6,579 nt of DNA from assembly GCA_016209785.1 (NCBI GenBank), contig JACQVM010000048.1, positions 1-6,579 of the forward strand, given 5' to 3'. This document shows positions 1 through 5,147 of the stretch, piece after piece. The notes under the pieces were generated by a model. That model was not told the DNA's origin. It did not search any database and worked only from the letters and a program-made list of their open reading frames with translations. A program made the position numbers and the translations under genes. The DNA comes from Candidatus Melainabacteria bacterium. GTDB lineage: Bacteria > Cyanobacteriota > Vampirovibrionia > Obscuribacterales > Obscuribacteraceae. Every line of letters begins with the position of its first letter. Position 1 is the first letter of the stretch.

Positions 1-1208
1 GACTCTATACAAACAGCAGCATTAAAACTAAGAAGCCCTATGATAAGTACCTGCGTAGCTTTTGGATTCCATTGGCATAACCCACCTAGAATAAGCACAC
101 ACACTGGGATTTCAGAAACTAAAAGATACCTGCCTTGTGGACCTCCCAGATTAACCGTTGAAGCAAAAACCATAGCCATGAGGTTAAAGACAAAACATAC
201 AGCCATAGTTATCCAAATGGCCAAAACTCCAACATTGCCTTTTGTTGAAACCTGCAACCAAAGCTTTCGTACCCATCCAAGACAAGCAGCAATAACAAAA
301 GCAAGGTACACAAAATATAAGGGGCGCCACAAAAAAACATTCATATAGCCAAACATACCCCAAAAGCTAAAAAAGCTAAATCGCCACCAGCGGCGATCAG
401 TTAGTACCTGCCAGGGATAAAGATGAAAGTTCAGCTCGCGGTTAAATGCACCAGCCCAGGTAGCATACATGGTTGTTGTTCCTAAAACATCTCCTGCAAA
501 TTCATAGTTATTACGATAAAACCACCAGCCAGAAAGTAGTGTTGCAAGAATCATTGTGGTGGCAACACAACCAATGGCCCTCCATAACGCAGTCTTATGA
601 ACCCACCAAGCCAACAACATTGCCACTACAACGGTAGGGAAAATGGCATAGCCAGAATACTTACACAAGGACAAATAAGCTAAAACAATTCCTAGTCCTG
701 CTGACTTACCCACGCTCAGACCATACTTAATGCTTAAGACAAGCAAATAAATAACTAGGCTAGCCAAGGCAATGCTGGTTGAATCATTGTTAACATAGGA
801 GTTAACAAAGACAAGCTGAGGATGAAAGGCTACCAATGTTGGCAATGCGGCAGCTACAAGGCGCTTGCCAGCAAAAACTTCCTGCCCAACCTGATAAGCT
901 GCCCAGACTGTAAAAAGTCCCATCAGCAAGCTACCAAACCTAGCAAACAACAAATTGTCGTTTGGTCCCCAAAGAACTCCTAAGACAATATGTGGCAAGT
1001 AACCTAACGGAGGCAGCGATCCATAAACAGCCTCTAGTCCTCCTGCAGCAACTTCACCTGAGCCGGGTAACCGTAAATGATCACATACAAACCTCACAAC
1101 CCAAAGATGTGCTACCTCATCGGGAGCTTCTGAGGTTGGTATTAAGAAGATCCAGGGCAAGCGAATTAACGCTGCTGCAAAACAAACCAAGAAAAGATTG
1201 TAGGTCAA
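1..1208 (-). CDS. Polytopic membrane glycosyltransferase, GT-C / DUF2142-like (3' end outside window)
   Basis: An uninterrupted minus-strand frame gives 402 residues and leaves the window without a stop. It is strongly hydrophobic, with many membrane segments (about 3-23, 88-108, 117-136, 143-160, 170-200, 212-230, 293-311, 327-350 and 365-379). Seen motifs are APDEVAH at 28-34, with acidic residues D30/E31 in the first periplasmic loop after helix 1; SLPPLGY at 64-70; HPQLVFVNSYVNNDS at 129-143; a GWWFYRNNYEFAGD stretch at 227-240; SFWGMFGYMN at 281-290; and GPQGRYLL at 356-363. This pattern is known from GT-C fold transferases that use polyprenyl-phosphate sugars (GT39/ArnT-like) and the related DUF2142 membrane proteins. 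A role in adding sugar to a surface polymer, lipid or protein is inference; donor and acceptor are unknown. TTG at 1208 is chosen because a stop lies upstream in frame, no ATG or GTG intervenes, and it places helix 1 just before the PDE loop, as is usual. A GGAGG at 1224-1228 is 15 nt away, which is long. Confidence 0.8.
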   Translation of the reverse strand, partial: MTYNLFLVCFAAALIRLPWIFLIPTSEAPDEVAHLWVVRFVCDHLRLPGSGEVAAGGLEAVYGSLPPLGYLPHIVLGVLWGPNDNLLFARFGSLLMGLFTVWAAYQVGQEVFAGKRLVAAALPTLVAFHPQLVFVNSYVNNDSTSIALASLVIYLLVLSIKYGLSVGKSAGLGIVLAYLSLCKYSGYAIFPTVVVAMLLAWWVHKTALWRAIGCVATTMILATLLSGWWFYRNNYEFAGDVLGTTTMYATWAGAFNRELNFHLYPWQVLTDRRWWRFSFFSFWGMFGYMNVFLWRPLYFVYLAFVIAACLGWVRKLWLQVSTKGNVGVLAIWITMAVCFVFNLMAMVFASTVNLGGPQGRYLLVSEIPVCVLILGGLCQWNPKATQVLIIGLLSFNAAVCIE

Positions 1209-1271
1209 AACTGCTGACTTAAGCCTCCAGTAATCTTAAGGCAAACATGTTACACCACACCACAGTCAAAC

Positions 1272-1290
1272 CCTAGCCCTTAGGGCTGGG
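1272..1290. repeat. GC-rich hairpin in the divergent intergenic region
   Basis: CCTAGCCC (1272-1279) pairs with GGGCTGGG (1283-1290) around a TTA loop, giving eight pairs with one G-T wobble. No T-run follows on either strand, so it does not look like an intrinsic terminator. It lies between the two divergent genes and could be an operator or an element in the glycosyltransferase leader. Only the dyad itself is seen; any role is inference. Confidence 0.5.
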
Positions 1291-1321
1291 TGCTTACAAG
1301 GAATCAGCAGATTGCCTGATA

Positions 1322-1353
1322 TTGACATAGACTTGTGCCAGGTAGTCTATGAT
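1322..1353 (+). promoter_or_regulatory. Candidate sigma-70-type promoter of the kinase gene, 20-bp spacer
   Basis: A perfect TTGACA (-35) at 1322-1327 is followed 20 bp later by TATGAT (-10, five of six consensus positions) at 1348-1353. Transcription would begin near 1360, leaving a leader of about 37 nt before the kinase ATG at 1397. The spacer is longer than the usual 17 bp, which normally makes a promoter weak unless an activator distorts the DNA, as MerR-family proteins do at 19-20-bp spacers. An inverted repeat spans this spacer. A shorter pairing with TAGTCT (1343-1348, 15-bp spacer) is possible but has a poorer -10. Confidence 0.5.
1326..1351. promoter_or_regulatory. Operator-like inverted repeat between the -35 and -10 boxes
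   Basis: CATAGACT (1326-1333) and AGTCTATG (1344-1351) are perfect 8-bp inverted repeats separated by 10 nt, so equivalent arm positions lie about 18 bp apart. The left arm overlaps the last two bases of TTGACA and the right arm overlaps the first four bases of TATGAT. A dimeric regulator bound here would sit directly on the core promoter. No regulator gene is present in the window to identify it. Use as a MerR-type activating site or as a simple repressor operator are both possible. Confidence 0.55.
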
Positions 1354-1364
1354 TATGGCCAGGT
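1337..1364 (+). repeat. Direct repeat GCCAGGT, 21 bp apart
   Basis: GCCAGGT occurs at 1337-1343, in the promoter spacer, and again at 1358-1364, near the predicted transcription start. The offset of 21 bp is two helical turns, so both copies face the same side of the DNA. The second copy is also half of a small dyad, GCCA-GG-TGGC (1358-1367), and overlaps the AGGTGG that may serve as a ribosome binding site. It may be chance or a pair of protein-binding sites. Confidence 0.35.
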
Positions 1365-1366
1365 GG
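1361..1366 (+). promoter_or_regulatory. Possible Shine-Dalgarno AGGTGG for the leader ORF
   Basis: AGGTGG matches the purine-rich anti-16S complement and ends 10 nt before the ATG at 1377, an acceptable distance. It is the only SD-like sequence between the predicted transcription start and the kinase. It sits 30 nt before the kinase ATG, too far to serve that start directly. Confidence 0.4.
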
Positions 1367-1376
1367 CTTCTTATAA

Positions 1377-1400
1377 ATGTGCCTAACCGTTAGCTCATGA
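1377..1400 (+). CDS. Possible 7-codon leader peptide overlapping the kinase start
   Basis: ATG at 1377 opens a tiny frame encoding M-C-L-T-V-S-S. It ends at TGA 1398-1400, which overlaps the kinase ATG at 1397-1399 as ATGA. The SD-like AGGTGG at 1361-1366 is correctly placed for this frame, whereas the kinase start has no SD of its own. Termination-reinitiation at ATGA overlaps is a known form of translational coupling. That would make the leader the ribosome loading site for the kinase. The peptide is too short for any homology or codon statistics, and a chance ATG is a real alternative. Confidence 0.3.
   Translation: MCLTVSS
1383..1393. repeat. 11-bp palindrome next to the kinase start codon
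   Basis: CTAAC and GTTAG form a perfect inverted repeat around a single C, ending 3 nt before the kinase ATG. Its CTAACCG word recurs at 1631-1637, where it is the right arm of the larger coding-region palindrome. As RNA the loop would be very tight, so a DNA site is more plausible than a hairpin. Confidence 0.35.
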
Positions 1401-4400
1401 AAGATTCAGATAAAACCAAAAACCAGCTTTTAGAAGAGCTTCAGGAGCTAAAAAAGCATGTGGTTAACCTTGCTGAGTTGAAGCAGTCGCTCAATGCTGC
1501 TAAAGAAACTTACGAGGCATTAATACACTCTATTGACGGCATTGTATGGGAATGTGACCCCTATACATTTAAGTTTTCCTTTGTCAGTGAGCAAGCTGAG
1601 CGACTTGCCGGTTACCCGGTTAGCCAGTGGCTAACCGAACCTAATTTTTGGCTGAATCATGTCCATCCTGAAGATCGCGAGTACGCAATGGCATACTGCC
1701 AGCAAGCTACTGAGAAGATGTTAAACCATGAATTTGAATACCGGATGATATGCGCCCAAGGACAAACAGTATGGCTCAGAGACATTGTGACGGTCATAAC
1801 CGAAAACAATAGGCCAGCTAAGCTTGTCGGAGTAATGATTGACATTACAGAGCGTAAGCACTCTGAACAAGCCCTTAAGGAGTCTGAGGCTCGCTTTAAC
1901 AGCTTTATGCAAAACAGCCCTGCTGTTGCCTGGATGAAAGATGGTGAAGGACAGTACGCTTACATTAACCAGTACTTTGGAGACACTTTTAAGATAACCC
2001 TTCCGGAAATTCTAGGTAAAACCGACTCTTATTTTTTACCAGAAGAAACTGCTAAGCAACTCCGCGACAATGACCTGGCTGTCTTAGCTTCAAAAAAACC
2101 TTTAGAGATTATGGAAACAGTACCTACGCCAGACGGTACACCACATTACTGGCTAGTGTTTAAGTTTCCATTTGAAGATAGTTCAGGCAAACAATATGTT
2201 GGTGGAATGGCAATTGATATAACAGCTCGCAAGCTTGCAGAAGAGGATTTAAAAAAGGCCCATGACGAGCTGGAAGCTAAAGTTTTAGAGAGGACACAGG
2301 AATTAGCTGAAGTCAATATCTTCTTTAACCTTTCAGTTGATTTGTTTTGTATTGGTCGGCTTGATGGCACCGTCATTCGTGCTAATCCTGCTATCGAAAA
2401 AACGCTGGGTTACTCAATTGAAGAGTTAAGTACTCACAAGGTCCTCGAGATAGTACATCCAGATGATCAACAAAAAGCAAGGCAGGCACTCAATCAACTA
2501 TCAATTGGGCAAAACATACTTGATACTGAGGTCCGTGTTCGCTGCAAAGATGGCTCCTATAAATGGATTCTTTTCAGTGCTACACCAGTAATCGACCAAC
2601 AAATATTTTACGCAGTCGGTCGCGACATAAGCTTACGTAAGAAAGCAGAAGAAGAAGTACGTCGCAGCGAGCAAATGCAAGCTCAAATCTTAGACGCAGT
2701 AACGGATATGATAATCTGCAAGGATGCCAATTCACGTATCCTGTATGCCAACAAGGCTTTTCGTGACTTCCATGGTATTAGCATGGACGGACTCCAGGAT
2801 GCAGCAACCAGTGTTTCTAGCTTAAGGCAACAAAGCATTACAGACGATGCTTATGTTTTTCAAACCGGCAAAACTGTGAATATCCCTCAAGAGTCCATTG
2901 CCCGCAAAGACTTAAAGACATTCTTGTTTCATACTATTAAGTCTCCAGTAGTTGATGCAGAAGGCACTGTTGTACAGACTGTCAGTGTTGCTCGAGACAT
3001 TACTGAATACAGGCAAGCAGAAGAGAAAATTAAAAAGCTAAACGAAGACTTGGAGAACAGAGTAACGGAACTGGCCACTATAAACAGGGAGCTTGAGTTG
3101 CTTACACACAAGCTAGAGTTGTCACGCGATCATGCTCTTGAAGCTTCGCAACTTAAGTCCGAGTTTGTTGCCAACATAAGTCATGAAATCCGTACCCCTA
3201 TTTCAGGTGTTTTAGGTATGACTGAGCTTCTCTTGGACACCTCACTCAATGAAGAACAAAATAGCTTTGCTAGAGCAATTCACGACTCAGCTAAGTCTTT
3301 ACTTACCATCATTAATGACGTCCTAGACTTCTCTAAGATGGAGGCAGGCAAAATTGAACTAGAGAGCATTGATTTTTCGCTTTTGTCACTTGTTGAATCT
3401 TCTGTTGAGCTCATAGCACCGGTAGCCTGGGATAAAAAGCTTAATCTGATGTGTTATGTAGACCCCAACATTCCATCCTTATTAAAAGGAGATCCTGTAC
3501 GGCTGCGCCAAATCTTGCTTAATTTGGCAAGCAATTCCATTAAGTTTACTGAACGCGGAGACGTAATAATAAGCGCCAGCCTAGCATCTCAAAACAGCAG
3601 CGCAGTAAACGTACATTTTGAGGTAAGTGACACTGGCATTGGCATAACTGAGGCAGCCCGTAAGAGACTCTTTCAACCATTTGTACAAGCTGATGGCTCC
3701 ACAACGCGCAAGTACGGGGGAACTGGGTTAGGATTGTCAATTTGCAAACGTATTGTTGAACTTATGGGCGGTACCATTGGTGTTGAGAGCACCAGGGGCA
3801 AGGGCTCAACATTCTGGTTTACCACAGCCATGCCCCGCTCAGGCTTCAGTAGCACCCAAGGAATGACATTTTTATCCTCTGCTGCTGCTGATCTGCATGA
3901 GCTTAAGCTGTTGGTATTCTCGGACAATAAAGCATCGCAACACATACTAAGACAATATTTGAATGCAGCCGGAATTGAGTCCCACCATGTGCTTAGCACA
4001 AAAGAAGCCTTTAAGCTCCTGGATACCAATGCCTATGACATAGTCATTGTTGATTGCTCTAAAACATGCAAGGAGGCTTTAGCCTTAGCTAAAACAATAA
4101 GACTTCACTCCGCTGCTAGCAGCACCAAAATTGTTTTAACATACGCCTTTGAAGGAAAGAGCCGGAGCGAAATGGAATCCTTAGAAGGTGTGTCAGTCAT
4201 TCTAACCAAACCTATCAGGCAGGCACAACTTATTGATGCCCTTGCTAGAGCCACTCATCGTCCTGGACTAACACCCCCCAAAGCACTTACCACAGAAACC
4301 ACAACCAACAAACCACTAAGAGCTAGCCCAGAAGCTCTGGTACTGGTAGCAGAAGATAATCCAGTTTTGCAAGAGCTGGCCTTGCTGCAACTTAGAAAGC

Positions 4401-5101
4401 TAGGAGTGGCAGCGCACGCTGTAACAAACGGCAAAGATGTATTAGAAGCTGTATCCCACACCCAATACTCCCTTGTCTTAATGGATTGTCAAATGCCGGA
4501 AATGGACGGCTTTGAAGCTACTTTAGCCATCAGAAAAAATGAAACAATAACAGGTCAACACATCCCCATAGCAGCTATGACTGCAGCGGCCATGAAGGGT
4601 GACCGTGAACACTGCATCACAGCTGGAATGGACGACTATCTATCCAAGCCAGTCACCTTAGAGCAACTGGAGACTTTATTGCAACGCTGGCTACCGGACA
4701 GACCACGGTTAGTTGAGGATAAACAAGTATCTATTGACAGCACAAACTTTAAGCCTCAGAAGTCACAATTAATTGATCTTCATGCCCTAGAAAACCTTTA
4801 TGGACAAGGAGCACTGGCAGAAATCCTGCATATGTTTATAAGAGAAGGCCGGGTGCTTTTAAGCGAGGTAGGATACGTGCTAGAAAGACAGGACAATAAG
4901 CGGCTGTCCCAGGTAGCGCACCAACTAAAGGGGTTGTGCTCAGTTATGACTTGTAATCAAATGGAGAAACTAAGTCAAGATTTAGAACAGGCAGCCAATC
5001 AACGTAACTGGCAACAAGCTTCCACCATTACTCAGTTACTGGCACAGTCATTAGACACCATATTCGATACCTTCCAAGACTCTAGTAACCTGCAGGACTA
5101 A
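1397..5101 (+). CDS. Soluble hybrid sensor histidine kinase: 4 PAS, HisKA, HATPase_c, 2 REC, HPt
   Basis: The 1234-residue protein has no membrane helix, so it is probably a cytoplasmic sensor. Order: coiled coil 8-42; PAS1 about 43-152, PAS2 160-279, PAS3 303-416 and PAS4 424-540, three of them closing with a D-I-T PAC motif (DIS in PAS3); coiled coils 278-305 and 536-585; HisKA 587-652 with phospho-acceptor H596 in SHEIRTP. HATPase_c (about 695-812) shows N709/N713, DTGIGI 745-750, the F box LFQPF 758-762 and GGTGLGLSI 774-782. REC1 (about 836-955) keeps D886, T915 and K938 but has S842 in place of the first acidic residue. REC2 (about 981-1098) is complete: E986/D987, D1030, T1062, K1084. 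HPt has H1175 in HQLKG. The order resembles BarA-type His-Asp-His phosphorelays, but with an extra REC and no transmembrane part. The final receiver is not encoded here. No LOV cysteine motif is seen and the ligand is unknown. ATG 1397 lacks an SD; a leader ORF overlaps it. Confidence 0.96.
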   Translation: MKDSDKTKNQLLEELQELKKHVVNLAELKQSLNAAKETYEALIHSIDGIVWECDPYTFKFSFVSEQAERLAGYPVSQWLTEPNFWLNHVHPEDREYAMAYCQQATEKMLNHEFEYRMICAQGQTVWLRDIVTVITENNRPAKLVGVMIDITERKHSEQALKESEARFNSFMQNSPAVAWMKDGEGQYAYINQYFGDTFKITLPEILGKTDSYFLPEETAKQLRDNDLAVLASKKPLEIMETVPTPDGTPHYWLVFKFPFEDSSGKQYVGGMAIDITARKLAEEDLKKAHDELEAKVLERTQELAEVNIFFNLSVDLFCIGRLDGTVIRANPAIEKTLGYSIEELSTHKVLEIVHPDDQQKARQALNQLSIGQNILDTEVRVRCKDGSYKWILFSATPVIDQQIFYAVGRDISLRKKAEEEVRRSEQMQAQILDAVTDMIICKDANSRILYANKAFRDFHGISMDGLQDAATSVSSLRQQSITDDAYVFQTGKTVNIPQESIARKDLKTFLFHTIKSPVVDAEGTVVQTVSVARDITEYRQAEEKIKKLNEDLENRVTELATINRELELLTHKLELSRDHALEASQLKSEFVANISHEIRTPISGVLGMTELLLDTSLNEEQNSFARAIHDSAKSLLTIINDVLDFSKMEAGKIELESIDFSLLSLVESSVELIAPVAWDKKLNLMCYVDPNIPSLLKGDPVRLRQILLNLASNSIKFTERGDVIISASLASQNSSAVNVHFEVSDTGIGITEAARKRLFQPFVQADGSTTRKYGGTGLGLSICKRIVELMGGTIGVESTRGKGSTFWFTTAMPRSGFSSTQGMTFLSSAAADLHELKLLVFSDNKASQHILRQYLNAAGIESHHVLSTKEAFKLLDTNAYDIVIVDCSKTCKEALALAKTIRLHSAASSTKIVLTYAFEGKSRSEMESLEGVSVILTKPIRQAQLIDALARATHRPGLTPPKALTTETTTNKPLRASPEALVLVAEDNPVLQELALLQLRKLGVAAHAVTNGKDVLEAVSHTQYSLVLMDCQMPEMDGFEATLAIRKNETITGQHIPIAAMTAAAMKGDREHCITAGMDDYLSKPVTLEQLETLLQRWLPDRPRLVEDKQVSIDSTNFKPQKSQLIDLHALENLYGQGALAEILHMFIREGRVLLSEVGYVLERQDNKRLSQVAHQLKGLCSVMTCNQMEKLSQDLEQAANQRNWQQASTITQLLAQSLDTIFDTFQDSSNLQD
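1608..1637. repeat. Perfect 21-bp palindrome plus tandem octamer inside the kinase coding region
   Basis: CGGTTAGCCA (1617-1626) and TGGCTAACCG (1628-1637) are perfect 10-bp inverted repeats around a central G. Just before, CCGGTTAC (1608-1615) and CCGGTTAG (1616-1623) form a near-perfect tandem octamer, so CGGTTA occurs three times in 30 bp (twice direct, once inverted). The block encodes about residues 71-81 of PAS1. As RNA it would make a 9-bp stem with an AGT triloop. It may be an intragenic protein-binding site, an mRNA structure or a chance dyad. Confidence 0.6.
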
Positions 5102-5120
5102 ATCTTTGTGACAAGACAGC

Positions 5121-5126
5121 TATAAT
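5121..5126 (+). promoter_or_regulatory. Candidate -10 hexamer for the acylase gene
   Basis: A perfect TATAAT lies in the 46-bp gap between the kinase stop and the acylase ATG. Transcription would start near 5133, about 15 nt before the ATG at 5148. No good -35 sits 16-18 bp upstream, and there is no extended TGn. No terminator hairpin separates the genes, so read-through from the kinase is equally possible. No SD is seen before the ATG. Confidence 0.3.
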
Positions 5127-5147
5127 TGCTCTTCAACCTAACTATCA

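Noticed and set aside
40..348. Plus-strand open frame of 102 codons
   Set aside because: It lies antisense to the long hydrophobic minus-strand glycosyltransferase frame, which has recognisable motifs. The plus-strand product is compositionally unlike a real protein and has no recognised domain.
787..808. Inverted repeat TTGTTAAC-N6-GTTAACAA
   Set aside because: It falls in the glycosyltransferase coding sequence and arises from two nearby Val-Asn codon pairs (FVN...VNN) in a conserved loop, so protein sequence explains it.
962..1222. Plus-strand open frame of 86 codons
   Set aside because: It is antisense to the N-terminal part of the glycosyltransferase, including its conserved PDE loop, and has no recognisable domain.
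1462..1469. Small palindrome GGTTAACC, and CGGT-CATA-ACCG at 1791-1802
   Set aside because: They share letters with the CGGTTAG/CTAACCG dyads but are short enough to be expected by chance in coding DNA, so they were not counted as members of the cluster.
3673..4029. Minus-strand open frame of 118 codons
   Set aside because: It is fully antisense to the HATPase_c and REC1 coding sequence, whose motifs are unambiguous on the plus strand.
5102..5147. Possible terminator between the kinase and acylase genes
   Set aside because: No stable stem followed by a T-run is present in the 46-bp gap or at the very end of the kinase gene.
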